A stretch of 64,000 nucleotides of DNA from Natrinema amylolyticum. GTDB taxonomy: Archaea > Halobacteriota > Halobacteria > Halobacteriales > Natrialbaceae. Position 1 is the stretch's first letter, and each line of letters begins with the position of its first letter. Location of the stretch: positions 1,426,001 through 1,490,000 of the forward strand of contig NZ_JAIWPJ010000001.1 in assembly GCF_020515625.1 (NCBI RefSeq), given 5' to 3'. The notes under the pieces were generated by a model that saw only the letters and a program-made list of their open reading frames with translations, had not been told where the DNA came from and ran no database searches. Positions 1 through 8,896 of this stretch are shown one piece after another. The translations under genes and the position numbers were made by a program.

Positions 1-262
1 CTATGACGGCGGGATCGGGGTGGGGAGCCACGATCCGGCGATGATCGAGCGCGCGAAAGCGCTCCACGAGCGCCACGGCACCGCGTTCGAGATCCAGATG
101 CTCATGGGCGTCCGCGAGGACGCCCAGTACGAACTGGCCGACGAGTACGAGGTCTGGCAGTACGTCCCCTACGGCGACCGCTGGAAGTCCTACTTCTACC
201 GGCGGGTCATGGAGCGACGAGAGAACCTCCGGTTCGCACTCCGCGCCGTTCTCAGCGGCTGA
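1..262 (+). CDS. Proline dehydrogenase, C-terminal part (5' end outside window)
   Basis: The open frame enters from the left edge (first full codon at base 2) and ends with TGA at 260-262, giving about 86 residues. The visible part has the final strand-helix elements of the proline dehydrogenase (PutA-type) barrel: a stretch reading FEIQMLMGVR, then VPYGDRW and the paired arginines of YRRVMERREN. In this family those arginines contact the proline carboxylate, and the enzyme oxidises proline to pyrroline-5-carboxylate with FAD. The internal GTG at 20 is not a real start, because coding similarity continues upstream of it. The N-terminal barrel and most of the FAD site lie outside the window. 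Confidence 0.8.
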   Translation, partial: YDGGIGVGSHDPAMIERAKALHERHGTAFEIQMLMGVREDAQYELADEYEVWQYVPYGDRWKSYFYRRVMERRENLRFALRAVLSG

Positions 263-391
263 ACGGACCGCTCTCGAGTCTCGATTTCGAGCGACGAACG
301 CGGGCTGATCGAGCCGGCACGCTCGCGTCCGTGCCCGCTGGTCGGGATCAAAGGATAGTATAAAGGCAAACGGATCCATCGTGGTGGACAT

Positions 392-1351
392 ATGACGACG
401 ACGCTCGGAACCGCGAGCGCGGGGCCCGGCGAGATCGATACGGGCCGTCTCGAGATCGGGGAGACGCGAGACGGGAGCCCGTTCGGGCTGCCGGTCGCCG
501 TGGTGAACGGCGCGGCTGCGGGGAAGACCCTCTATATGCAGGCGGCCAGTGACGGCGACGAACTCAACGGCGTCGGCGTCGTCCAGCGCGTCGTGCCGCG
601 ACTCGATCCCGCCGAGCTCTCGGGGACGATCCTCATCGTCGGAATCGTCAACTATCACGCGTTCCAGGTCGCCGAACACCGCAACCCGATCGACGACACG
701 AAGATGAATCGCGCCTACCCCGGCAACGCGAGCGGCACCTCGAGCGAGCGGATCGCGGCCGCGACGTTCGACGCCGCGACCAGGGCGGACCTGATCCTCG
801 ACCTCCATCAGGGATCGACTAGTCGGATGCTAGACGAGGTCCGCGTCCGCTGTGGCAAGCGCCACCGGCTCCACGACCAGTGTCTCGAACTCGCGAAGGC
901 CTTCGGCTGCGGCTACGTGCTCGACCAGAAGGGCCCGGACGGTCAACTGGCCCGCGCGGCTCCTGACGACGGTATCCCGACCGTCGACCCGGAACTCGGC
1001 GGGGCCGTCGGCTGGGACGAGGAGAGCATCCGAAAGGGCGTCGCGGGCGTGTTTAACGTCCTCCGGTACTACAACTTCCTCGAGGGAGACCAGCCGCTCG
1101 AGTCCCAGACCCGCGCCAGAGGGTTCGAGCAGTACGGCGCACCGGCGGGTGGGCTCGTGACCATGCACAAGGACCTCGGCGACCGAGTCCGGCCCGGCGA
1201 GACGGTGTTCGAAGTGACGACTCCCTTTGGGGACCCGAAAGCCGAGGTGACGGCCGACGGCGAGGGGATCCTCTGGCGGGCGCGGCGACTCCCGCAGGTC
1301 GCGACCGGCGAGTACGTCTGCTCGGTCGGGACCGACGTCGGTGAGTACTGA
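392..1351 (+). CDS. Succinylglutamate desuccinylase/aspartoacylase family protein
   Basis: 319 residues. The fold is that of the zinc amidohydrolases that remove acyl groups from N-acyl amino acids: an N-terminal peptidase-M14-like domain (the DLILDLHQGS motif supplies one metal ligand, His near residue 139) and a C-terminal beta domain rich in Gly/Val. The usual first metal motif H-G-(D/N)-E reads SDGDELNG here, so the first ligand His is Asp. That suggests altered metal binding or substrate. ATG at 392 follows a TATA-like element (aaaggatagtataaagg, near 350-366), so the message has a short leader. The next gene begins within a few bases of its stop, so the two are probably co-transcribed. 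The true substrate cannot be read from sequence. Confidence 0.75.
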   Translation: MTTTLGTASAGPGEIDTGRLEIGETRDGSPFGLPVAVVNGAAAGKTLYMQAASDGDELNGVGVVQRVVPRLDPAELSGTILIVGIVNYHAFQVAEHRNPIDDTKMNRAYPGNASGTSSERIAAATFDAATRADLILDLHQGSTSRMLDEVRVRCGKRHRLHDQCLELAKAFGCGYVLDQKGPDGQLARAAPDDGIPTVDPELGGAVGWDEESIRKGVAGVFNVLRYYNFLEGDQPLESQTRARGFEQYGAPAGGLVTMHKDLGDRVRPGETVFEVTTPFGDPKAEVTADGEGILWRARRLPQVATGEYVCSVGTDVGEY

Positions 1352-1352
1352 G

Positions 1353-2507
1353 ATGGCCTCGGATCTGAGCTGTCCCGACTGCGGGACCGTCTACGAGGCC
1401 GGGCCGGACGAACCGTGGCGCTGTGGCTGCGGCCGCGCACTGGAGTTCACCGAGCGCCCGCACCCGCAAGGCGATCCGCTCCCGCTGCACAGCCTCGATA
1501 CCAGCGAGGGGCTGTGGACGTTCTTCGAGTTCCTCCCGATCGAACAGCACGTCACCTTCTACGAGGGCTTCACGCCGACGGTCGAGGCCCCCGACTGGAA
1601 CGCGCAGTTCAAACTCGAGTACGTCTTCCCGACGGGCTCGTTCAAGGACCGGGGCGCGACGACGACCCTCTCGCGGGCCGTCGAACTCGGCGTCGAGAAG
1701 GTCATCGAGGACTCCTCGGGCAACGCGGGCGCGTCGATCGCGACCTACGCGGCCCGTGCCGGCCTCGACGCGGACATCTACGTTCCGGCGGACGTCAAGC
1801 AGTCCAAGCTGATGGCGATCCAGCGGGCCGACGCCCGCCCGGTTCGAATCGAGGGGACCCGAGAGGACGTGACCGCGGCCTGTGTCAAGGCCGTCGAAGG
1901 CGACGCGAGCGGTGACGAGACGACCGACGAAGACGGTGTTCCGTATCAGACGGGCGAAGGCTGGTACGCCAGCCACGCCTGGAATCCGGCCTTCTACGCC
2001 GGAACGATGACATTCGCGTTCGAGGTGGCCGCCCAGCAGGGGTGGACCGTCCCCGATGCCGTCGTCCTCCCGATCGGTCACGGCACGCTCTTCCTCGGCG
2101 CGTATCGGGGCTTTTCCCTGCTCAACGAGGCCGGCATCGTCGACGGGATGCCCCGCCTGCTGGGCGCACAGGCGGCCGGCTATGCGCCGATCGTCGCCGC
2201 GCTCGGCGGCGATACGACCGACGAGGACGGCGAACGGACGGCCATCGCCGACGGCATCCAGATCACCGAACCCGCCCGCGGGACCGAGATCGTCGACGCG
2301 ATCGCGGCGACCGACGGCGACGCGATCGCGCTCGGCGACGACCCGATCGAGACCGCACTGGATCGGCTCCACCGCAACGGCTTTTACGTCGAGCCCACCT
2401 GTGCGGTCGCACCGGCGGCGCTCGAGCGGTACCGCGAGGACGGCGTCATCGACGCCGACGACGACGTCGTCGTGCCGCTGACCGGCAGCGGATTGAAAAC
2501 CCTATGA
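1353..2507 (+). CDS. Threonine synthase-like PLP-dependent enzyme
   Basis: 384 residues from ATG 1353, one base after the stop of the upstream gene; a GTG at 1341 would overlap it. The N-terminus has a small zinc ribbon (CPDCG and CGCG) typical of archaeal threonine synthases. FPTGSFKDRGA holds the PLP-binding lysine, and SSGNAGAS is the phosphate/substrate Asn loop of fold-type II enzymes. GHGT and the terminal LTGSGLKTL match the glycine-rich cofactor phosphate loop. The family converts O-phosphohomoserine to threonine, but halobacteria often carry several paralogs, some with other substrates. Being next to an acylase-like gene rather than threonine genes leaves the substrate open. Confidence 0.75.
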   Translation: MASDLSCPDCGTVYEAGPDEPWRCGCGRALEFTERPHPQGDPLPLHSLDTSEGLWTFFEFLPIEQHVTFYEGFTPTVEAPDWNAQFKLEYVFPTGSFKDRGATTTLSRAVELGVEKVIEDSSGNAGASIATYAARAGLDADIYVPADVKQSKLMAIQRADARPVRIEGTREDVTAACVKAVEGDASGDETTDEDGVPYQTGEGWYASHAWNPAFYAGTMTFAFEVAAQQGWTVPDAVVLPIGHGTLFLGAYRGFSLLNEAGIVDGMPRLLGAQAAGYAPIVAALGGDTTDEDGERTAIADGIQITEPARGTEIVDAIAATDGDAIALGDDPIETALDRLHRNGFYVEPTCAVAPAALERYREDGVIDADDDVVVPLTGSGLKTL

Positions 2508-2532
2508 CGGTTCGGTTCTGAAACGTCGATAG

Positions 2533-3069
2533 ATGGTCAGCCGACCGCCGACGTTCTGTCCCGACTGCGGCACCCGCCTCGAGTCGATCACGTTCGATAG
2601 TCGCGAGCGCATGCGCTGTCCGAACTGCGACGCGATCGTCTGGCACAACCCGGTCCCCTGTGCCGGCGTCGCGGTCGTCGATCGATCGGGGCCAGAGCCG
2701 GCCGTGCTCTGCGTCGAACGCGGCGTCCCGCCCGGGGTCGGCGAGTGGACGATCCCCGGCGGCCACATGGAGATCGGCGAGGAGCCCCCCGAAGCGGCCG
2801 CACGTGAACTCCGCGAGGAGACCGGTGTCGCCGTTGATCCCGCCGACCTCGAGATTCTGAGCGCGTCGACGATGCCGCCTCGGGCGGGCAAACACGTTGT
2901 GACGGTCCACTACGTGGCCGACCGCGCCGACGCCGAGGGGGAGCCGGACGCGGGCAGCGACGCGACGGACGCGCGGTTCTGGACGCCGGCCGAATTCGAC
3001 ACGTCCGACGAGACCTTTCGACCGGTCCACGAGGAGCGGTTCCGCGAGGCCGCCGCACTGCTCGAGTGA
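2533..3069 (+). CDS. Nudix hydrolase with N-terminal zinc ribbon
   Basis: 178 residues. The N-terminus carries two Cys pairs (FCPDCG at 8-13 and RCPNCD near 28-33), forming a zinc ribbon like that of NADH pyrophosphatase NudC. The Nudix box starts at GGHMEIGEEPPEAAARE and ends REETGV, a full G-x5-E-x7-RE-x2-EE-x-G match with all metal-binding glutamates. Nudix enzymes cleave nucleoside diphosphates linked to another group, with Mg2+. Which nucleotide is used here cannot be read off. The gene lies 25 bp after the PLP enzyme in the same direction and may share its transcript. Confidence 0.85.
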   Translation: MVSRPPTFCPDCGTRLESITFDSRERMRCPNCDAIVWHNPVPCAGVAVVDRSGPEPAVLCVERGVPPGVGEWTIPGGHMEIGEEPPEAAARELREETGVAVDPADLEILSASTMPPRAGKHVVTVHYVADRADAEGEPDAGSDATDARFWTPAEFDTSDETFRPVHEERFREAAALLE

Positions 3070-3225
3070 TCTCGGTTCCGTAGTCCAATTGAAACGAAGC
3101 AGCCGATTTCGGTACGGACGGCCGCCAGTGAAGCGATCGCTCTCGTGAAGAGCGGGGAGCAGCGTAGCGCGTTCTCCGTCGACGGCGGACCAAAGTGACT
3201 TCGGCCGACGGTCCCAAGGGCGACC

Positions 3226-3726
3226 ATGAGCGAGGACGCCGCGGACACACTCGCGGTCGAGGACGTCGTCGAGTACTGCCGCACCCAGGCCGGCCTGCTC
3301 TCGGGCAGCGTCGCGACGATGGGCGAGGAGGCAGACGACCTCCTCGACGAGATCGATCAGGAGATGGCCGAGATCCGGTCGCGCCTCGAGGCGCTGCCCG
3401 ACGAAGTCGAGGCGACCGAAACGCCCTCGACCGCGGACGTGCCGGACGCCGGCGAGGTCGACGTCGCGGCGATCGAGGAGTTACAGGAGGAACTCGAGGA
3501 GAAACAACTCCTCGTCGAGGCGAAGCAGGCACGAATGCAGGCGTTTCAGGCGCTGGCCGCCGACTACTCCGAACTGGCCGAAGAGCTGTCGTCGACGGTC
3601 GACGACGGCGAGGAGGCGCTGACTCGCGTCATCGAGTTCGAAGCCGACGCCGACGCGCCGGTCTACTTCGACGAACGGGAGACGATGGTCGAGGCGGCTG
3701 CGTCGGCCGATTCAGGGACCGAATAG
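3226..3726 (+). CDS. Halobacterial coiled-coil protein (DUF7118-like)
   Basis: 166 residues, very acidic, cytoplasmic, without signal or membrane segment. Residues about 85-135 form a heptad-rich coiled coil (EELQEELEEKQLLVEAKQA). It resembles a family found only in halobacteria (DUF7118 as I recall it) with no known function. A TATA-like element is not obvious in the 156 bases upstream. It stands alone between the Nudix gene and an R2-like gene. Confidence 0.65.
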   Translation: MSEDAADTLAVEDVVEYCRTQAGLLSGSVATMGEEADDLLDEIDQEMAEIRSRLEALPDEVEATETPSTADVPDAGEVDVAAIEELQEELEEKQLLVEAKQARMQAFQALAADYSELAEELSSTVDDGEEALTRVIEFEADADAPVYFDERETMVEAAASADSGTE

Positions 3727-3846
3727 TCGGTTTGAGCGGAACTAAGGCCGTCGGCAATACCGCTGTTCCCCTCATCTTCGACGCCCGATCCGCGATAGTG
3801 ATACTCACCCAAATCCTCATTATCGATCGTGTTGTACGGCCGACAC

Positions 3847-4776
3847 ATGGCGATCGACTACGGCGACCGCGAGACGTCCTACGAGCTCTACCGGAAGGGG
3901 AAACGAGAGGGCACCTGGGACCCTGACGAGTACGATCTCGAGCGGGACCGAGAGGACTGGTCCCGATTCTCCGAGGCCGAACAGCACCGGTTCCTCGCGA
4001 CGTGTTCGGGGTTCTACGACGGTGAGGAGGACGTGACGCGGACGCTCGCGCCGTATATGATGGCGCTGGACGCGCTGCCGAACGAGGAGATGCCGTTCGA
4101 TACCGTTCAAGAGGAGATGTTCTTAGCCCAGCAGGTGTACGAGGAGGCGAAGCACACCGACTTCTTCAGCCGCTACTTCGAGGAGGTCTTCGGCACGCAG
4201 GAGACGGCTCCGTACCGCGAGGGCGGGTATCAGGAGCAGGGGTACAGCACGGACGATCTCTACGACACCGCGGACGACCTCGTGGCGGCGATCGAAGGCG
4301 GTGATCGGACCGAACTCGTCTACGCGCTCGGCGAAGCGTACCTGAACTACATGGGGATCGTCGAGGCACAGCTCGCCCGCGGCGGCTATCTCAGTTTCGA
4401 CCAGATGATCGAACTGAAAGCCGAGGCGATGGGACGGGACGTCGTCCTCGAGTCGTTCCAGGCGGCGATCGGCAAGGTCCGACAGGACGAGACCCGACAC
4501 ATCGAGAACGGACGGTGGGTCATGAAGCAACTCGCCGAAGCCGAACCCGACATCGTCGCGGACGTCTACGAACCGCGCATCGAGGAGTACGTCGAGAACC
4601 GGCTGCTCGCCGATCCCGTCTACGACGAGCAGCCGTTCGACGGATACGACCAGCGGCAGATCGGCGAGCAACTCGTCCGGTACCTCCAGGACACCGTCGA
4701 TTACGTCGGTGCCGATCGATTCGAACGGTACGGCGACGTACAGGCCGCCTTACAGGAGCGACGGGCCGCCGACTGA
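3847..4776 (+). CDS. R2-like di-metal carboxylate protein (ribonucleotide reductase beta / R2lox-like)
   Basis: 309 residues, all-helical. Two metal-binding motifs of the ferritin-like R2 fold are visible: E-x-x-H in YEEAKHTDFF (about residues 101-104) and D-E-x-R-H in RQDETRHIENG (about 219-223), with a further Glu in the middle helix (GIVEAQL). No ribonucleotide reductase large subunit lies nearby. With this length, that favours the R2-like ligand-binding oxidase group (Mn/Fe cofactor, two-electron oxidation) over a true R2. Annotation pipelines usually call it RNR beta. The start is ATG 3847, with a TATA-like stretch around 3800-3835. Confidence 0.75.
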   Translation: MAIDYGDRETSYELYRKGKREGTWDPDEYDLERDREDWSRFSEAEQHRFLATCSGFYDGEEDVTRTLAPYMMALDALPNEEMPFDTVQEEMFLAQQVYEEAKHTDFFSRYFEEVFGTQETAPYREGGYQEQGYSTDDLYDTADDLVAAIEGGDRTELVYALGEAYLNYMGIVEAQLARGGYLSFDQMIELKAEAMGRDVVLESFQAAIGKVRQDETRHIENGRWVMKQLAEAEPDIVADVYEPRIEEYVENRLLADPVYDEQPFDGYDQRQIGEQLVRYLQDTVDYVGADRFERYGDVQAALQERRAAD

Positions 4777-4814
4777 CGCGTCGCCGAGGATCGCGATTTC
4801 CTCCGCCGAATCAC

Positions 4815-5921
4815 CTATAGCGCCTCGAGCAGCGCGTCCACGTCCCCCTCGCTGTTGAACGCGTGGACCGACGCGCGGACCGCCTCCGGGGTCGGTAACG
4901 GTCGAACGACGATTCCCCGGTCGGCGAGCCGGTCGACGGTTCCCTCGGGGTCGTCGGCGGCGATCGTCACTAGTCCGGACTCGTACTCTGGGGGACTCAG
5001 CAGTCGGTCGTCCGGAACGCCGTCTTTGAGCCGGTCGGTGAGCGTCTCGATTCGCCGTTGAATCGTCTCGAGACCGACGTCTTCGACCACGTCGATCGCT
5101 TCCGTGAGCCCGGCGTACGGAGCGGGGCTCGCGGTGCCGACCTCGAACCGTCGCGCTCCCGCCGCGTACCGATAGTCGCTGGCGTTCTCGTCGTCGACGC
5201 TGCGGTAGCCGATCGCGGCGGGGACGAGGTCTCGCTCGACTCCCTCGCGAACGTACAGGAACCCGGCACCGAAGGGGCCGAGCAGCCACTTGTGTCCCGC
5301 CGCCACGACGAAGTCGGCGTCCCACTCGCGGACGTCGACTGGAACCTGTCCGGGCGACTGCACGGCGTCGACCAGTGCCAGCGCGCCGGCGTCGTGGGCG
5401 ATGTCGACGACCGCTCGGATCGGCAGTCGCGTCCCGTGGGTCCAGGTGAGCGAACTCACGCAGAACAGCGTCGCGCCTTCGGCCGCCGCTTTCACGTCCG
5501 CGAGATCGAGGCGTCCGTCCACGGTCTCGAGGACCCGCACTTCGACGCCGTGCTCGCGCTCGAGGCGCTGCCACGGCAGGATCCCCGCCGAATGCTCGAG
5601 GTCGGTCCGGACGACGACGTCGTCCTCGCTCCAGTCGAACGCGCCCGCGACTCGGTTGATCCCGTCGGTCGTGCTCTGGGTGAGCGCGATCTCGCCCGGC
5701 TCGGCCCCGATCAGGTCGGCGACGGCCGTCCGCGCCTCGTCGTAGACGTCGAACGCCGCGGGATACATCCCCTCCGCCGCGGGTACCTCGTACTCGTGGT
5801 GCTCGAGCGCCGATTCGGCCGCTGCGACGACTCGGCGGGGACTCGGCCCGCCGGCACCCCAGTTGCAGTAGACGCCCGACTCGAGGGCCGGCATCGCCTC
5901 GCGTATCTCGATCGGATCCAT
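4815..5921 (-). CDS. Class V aminotransferase / cysteine desulfurase-like protein
   Basis: 368 residues. It is a PLP fold-type I enzyme. The cofactor lysine lies in VAAGHKWLLGPFG (about residue 211), the aspartate that contacts the pyridine nitrogen in LALVDAVQSPGQ, and the N-terminal part shows the WGAGGPSP segment seen in SufS/IscS-like and class V aminotransferases. The mobile loop cysteine expected in a cysteine desulfurase is not evident, so an aminotransferase or lyase role is as likely. It is convergent with the R2-like gene and divergent from nirK, with a shared 200-bp promoter region. Confidence 0.7.
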   Translation of the reverse strand: MDPIEIREAMPALESGVYCNWGAGGPSPRRVVAAAESALEHHEYEVPAAEGMYPAAFDVYDEARTAVADLIGAEPGEIALTQSTTDGINRVAGAFDWSEDDVVVRTDLEHSAGILPWQRLEREHGVEVRVLETVDGRLDLADVKAAAEGATLFCVSSLTWTHGTRLPIRAVVDIAHDAGALALVDAVQSPGQVPVDVREWDADFVVAAGHKWLLGPFGAGFLYVREGVERDLVPAAIGYRSVDDENASDYRYAAGARRFEVGTASPAPYAGLTEAIDVVEDVGLETIQRRIETLTDRLKDGVPDDRLLSPPEYESGLVTIAADDPEGTVDRLADRGIVVRPLPTPEAVRASVHAFNSEGDVDALLEAL

Positions 5922-6008
5922 CGCGTGGTCATTCGTCAGGTTCCGTGTTCGTTCTGGCGGTTAGCCATCGCGGCAGCCCCAGTGGGTGACGAGCGGTCGT
6001 CCCGCGGA

Positions 6009-6070
6009 CGTATATAAACGCCCACGATATACGGGGAACGGCCGATTCGCTTACCGATTCTCGGGAATCG
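6009..6070 (+). promoter_or_regulatory. Promoter region of nirK with TATA box and inverted repeat
   Basis: A clear TATA element (tatataaacg, 6011-6020) lies about 110 bases upstream of nirK. A perfect 6-bp inverted repeat with 4-nt spacer (CGATTC-TCGG-GAATCG, 6055-6070) lies downstream of it. Denitrification genes of halobacteria are known to be controlled by the DNA-binding regulator NarO at a motif of the same architecture (CGAAC-N4-GTTCG). The match here is partial, so this is only a candidate operator. Confidence 0.35.
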
Positions 6071-6121
6071 TCGATACGATTGAACGTATGTCTACCCTAC
6101 GAGTAACTGAGGAGAAGAACA

Positions 6122-7210
6122 ATGACCCAATCCCAACTCAACCGACGGCACGTACTGCAGGCGATCGGGGCGACCGGCGCGCTGGCGGTGGCCGGCTGTC
6201 TCGGTGGCGACACGGAGGAGAACAGTGCTGGAACCGACGAGCCGGCGGCTGAGGAGGGACTGCCGGCGGCGAAAACGGCCGACGTCGACCGGATCGCCCG
6301 GGATCCGACGGACATTCCCCCACCGGTCGACTGGGACGAGCCCCGCGAACACGACGTCACGATCCGGACCGAGCGGGTGACCGCCGAGATCGAGCCGGGG
6401 GTCACCTTCGACTACATGACCTTCGAAGGGCAGGTCCCGGGCCCGATGGTCCGGGTCCGGCGCGGCGACCGGGTGAACCTCACCTTCGAGGTGCCCGAGG
6501 ACCTGAACGTGGCCGCCCACAACATGGACTTCCACGCGGTCTACGGCCCCGGCGGCGGCGCCGACGCGACCACGATCGCGCCCGGCGACGACCCCACCCA
6601 GATCAGCTTCACCGCTGACTACGCGGGGGTGTTCATCTACCACTGTGCGATCCCGAACATGGACCAGCACATCAGCAGTGGGATGTTCGGCTCGATCCTC
6701 GTCGAGCCCGAGGACGGCCTCCCCGAGGTCGACACCGAGTACTACCTCGGCCAGCACGAGATCTACACCGACGGCGACGTCGGCGAGAAAGGCCACCACG
6801 GCTTCGACTTCGACGCCATGCTCGCCGAACAGCCGACCTACGTCGTGTTCAACGGCCAGGCCTACGGATTCGCCCCCGACGGCGGCCAGCCGATGCAGGC
6901 CGAGACCGGTGAAACCGCACGGGTGTACTTCGCCAACGGCGGCCCGAACCTGCTGAGCTCGCTCCACCCGATCGGGAACGTCTGGAGCCGCTACTACCGC
7001 GATGGCGACCTCCTGACCGAACCCGAGCGCAATATCGAAACCGCACCCGTCGCGCCGGGGACGACGGCCGCCGCCGAGATGGAGTTCCCGGTGCCCGGGC
7101 CGGTCAAGATCGTCGACCACGCGCTGACCCGCGCGGCCCGCCGCGGCGCGCTCGGCGTCATCGACGTCAGCGGCGAGCCCACCCGAGACGTCTACGACGA
7201 AGATCCGTGA
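6122..7210 (+). CDS. nirK: Copper-containing nitrite reductase (lipoprotein-type)
   Basis: 362 residues. NirK reduces nitrite to nitric oxide in denitrification, outside the membrane. The N-terminus has a twin Arg (NRRHVLQ) and a lipobox ending AVAGC (Cys26), so it is probably Tat-exported and lipid-anchored. Two cupredoxin domains follow. The copper ligands are visible: HNMDFHAV (type 2 and type 1 His), YHC (type 1 Cys-His), the later DQHISSGM (type 1 Met), and a C-terminal His in SSLHPIG (type 2). The length fits the family. Start ATG 6122 is preceded by a Shine-Dalgarno-like gaggagaa. No nor, nos or nar genes lie nearby. Confidence 0.93.
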   Translation: MTQSQLNRRHVLQAIGATGALAVAGCLGGDTEENSAGTDEPAAEEGLPAAKTADVDRIARDPTDIPPPVDWDEPREHDVTIRTERVTAEIEPGVTFDYMTFEGQVPGPMVRVRRGDRVNLTFEVPEDLNVAAHNMDFHAVYGPGGGADATTIAPGDDPTQISFTADYAGVFIYHCAIPNMDQHISSGMFGSILVEPEDGLPEVDTEYYLGQHEIYTDGDVGEKGHHGFDFDAMLAEQPTYVVFNGQAYGFAPDGGQPMQAETGETARVYFANGGPNLLSSLHPIGNVWSRYYRDGDLLTEPERNIETAPVAPGTTAAAEMEFPVPGPVKIVDHALTRAARRGALGVIDVSGEPTRDVYDEDP

Positions 7211-7477
7211 GCGGGACTGACCCGCTTCGAATCGATTTTTCCACCCGTATTGAGACTGAGACAGCCGAAACCGTCCAGTACGGTGGGGAACGGCCCGCGT
7301 CTGTCGCGAACGCTCCGAGAACGCGACTGCCACTGCCGTTCCGCTGCACCGTCCGCGCAGGTCGTCTACCGGTGCCCGATCTCGTCTGCTGGGAAGCGGA
7401 CGGTGAACGCCGGTGCCTTCCCGACTACCGGAAACGGGGCTGTATACTTATACCGGTTCGGCCGCCAGTTTCACCCG

Positions 7478-8269
7478 ATGGTGTTCGCCCCGATTCCGTC
7501 GATTGCGTTCGATACCAGTGACCCGGCCGCGACGGTCGCGATCGGACGGCTGTTCGCGTATCTCGCGATGGGTATCGCAGCGGTGGTGTTGCTCTACTAC
7601 GCGACGATCTACGTCCGCGAGGTCTTGGCCGTCGAGGCTCGAACCGAGCAGTGGTATCTCCTGATCGGGATCGGTGCGGCGATCGTCTACGCCGTCGCCG
7701 GTGTCGCCTCGCTATTGCTCGAGCCCGATTGGATCCGCCGGTTCGTCGACGGTGCGGTCCTGTTCTTTATCCTCTTTCTCGCGCTGGCGATCCGCGCGAT
7801 GTACCACGAGCAGCCGGCCGGCGGCGATCGCTCCCGATTAATGCCCGCGTGGGCCGACTACGTCGTTATCGTCGGCTTCGTGGCCGCCTGGTGGGGCACC
7901 TTCCTCGTCGAGACCGCCGCGACTCGGCTGGTCGTCGCGGTCGGCTGGGTCGTCACCTCCGCGTGGGCGGTGCTCTACGGGGTTCAGGCCGTCCGCGTCC
8001 ACGAGGGGACGACGTTCGCCGCGCTGACCCGCCACCTGCTGCCGGCGATCGTCTGCGTCGCGGCGATCGTGTTCGTCGATCTGGTGACGAGTTACGCGAC
8101 CGGCTACGGCGCGCTCGCCGACGCCGCCTGGCTCGTCGGGACGTCGCTCGTCGCCGCCTTCCTGTTCGACACCGCCGTCGCGATCCGCCAGCAAGGGGGC
8201 GAACTCGAGCGGCTCTACGACTGGACGACCTGGCGCGAACAGTCGCTCGACGAGGGGTCACTCGAGTGA
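7478..8269 (+). CDS. Uncharacterised seven-TM membrane protein
   Basis: 263 residues from ATG 7478. About seven hydrophobic helices are visible (roughly 24-45, 57-78, 85-103, 125-145, 149-168, 182-203, 212-234) with a short polar C-terminal tail. The helix count recalls microbial rhodopsins, but no retinal-lysine pattern is seen in the last helix (FLFDTAVAI), so I do not assign that family. It lies 267 bp after nirK with its own TATA-like sequence (tatacttata, 7442-7451). The 7211-7477 gap holds no convincing gene. Function unknown; a respiration or sensory role is only suggested by location. Confidence 0.55.
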   Translation: MVFAPIPSIAFDTSDPAATVAIGRLFAYLAMGIAAVVLLYYATIYVREVLAVEARTEQWYLLIGIGAAIVYAVAGVASLLLEPDWIRRFVDGAVLFFILFLALAIRAMYHEQPAGGDRSRLMPAWADYVVIVGFVAAWWGTFLVETAATRLVVAVGWVVTSAWAVLYGVQAVRVHEGTTFAALTRHLLPAIVCVAAIVFVDLVTSYATGYGALADAAWLVGTSLVAAFLFDTAVAIRQQGGELERLYDWTTWREQSLDEGSLE

Positions 8270-8305
8270 GGATCGAGACGGTCTGTGAGCCGCGCTTGGG
8301 CGGCG

Positions 8306-8764
8306 TCAGTTCGCTGCTGAATGCGGTAACTGAGCGGTATCGAACCAGAACAGTTCTAGCATTCGAACGAGCCGATCGAATCCGGCCGTGTCGTTCGGTT
8401 TCGAAACGTGCGCGTTCGCGTTCCGCTCGTACGACTTCGCGACCGTTTCGGCGTCGTCCGCTCTCGACATGGCGACGACGGGAATGGATCGCACGTCCGG
8501 ATCCGTTTTCAGTTTCGAAACCAACTCGTAGCTCCGTTCGGCCGGCAGATCGAGTCCGAGGAGAACGAAATCGGGAATCGGAGAGTCCGCACGCGTGCCG
8601 CGCTGGTAGATGCAGTCGAGAGCGGCGTCTCTGTCGGCGGCGACCTGAACCGAACGGACGGCATCGATGTCGTCGAATCGGTCCCGGAAGCGGCGTGCAT
8701 CGTCTGGGTCGGGTTCCACCACCAGCACAGTGTACGTCAGCCGACGGGTGGGGTCTCGATTCAT
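8306..8764 (-). CDS. Response-regulator receiver domain lacking the phospho-acceptor Asp
   Basis: About 152 residues, one CheY-like domain without an output domain. The beta1 strand (VLVVEP), acidic pocket (EPDPDD) and beta5 lysine (HVSKP) are present. At the phosphorylation strand the protein reads PDFVLLGLDLP where a working receiver has VLLDL: Gly replaces Asp at residue 70, with an Asp two positions on. It is thus a pseudo-receiver, or uses the shifted Asp. An ATG 18 bases upstream (8782) would add six residues. It is convergent with the membrane protein gene. Its partner kinase is not in the window. Confidence 0.75.
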   Translation of the reverse strand: MNRDPTRRLTYTVLVVEPDPDDARRFRDRFDDIDAVRSVQVAADRDAALDCIYQRGTRADSPIPDFVLLGLDLPAERSYELVSKLKTDPDVRSIPVVAMSRADDAETVAKSYERNANAHVSKPNDTAGFDRLVRMLELFWFDTAQLPHSAAN

Positions 8765-8896
8765 GTTGGAAGTCTCTGCCACCCTCGAGTCGCGCTGTAG
8801 ATAAAAGCCTCACTACCCGTATAAGCGTATTGCAAATATCGAACTCCGTTTCTCACGCTCCACTAGTGAATAAATGAGGAGATATCTGATCGAGAA

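Noticed and set aside
1053-2372. Long minus-strand open frame opposite the acylase and threonine synthase-like genes
   Set aside because: Arg/Val/Asp-rich shadow of GC-rich codons; no family pattern and fully overlapped by two real genes.
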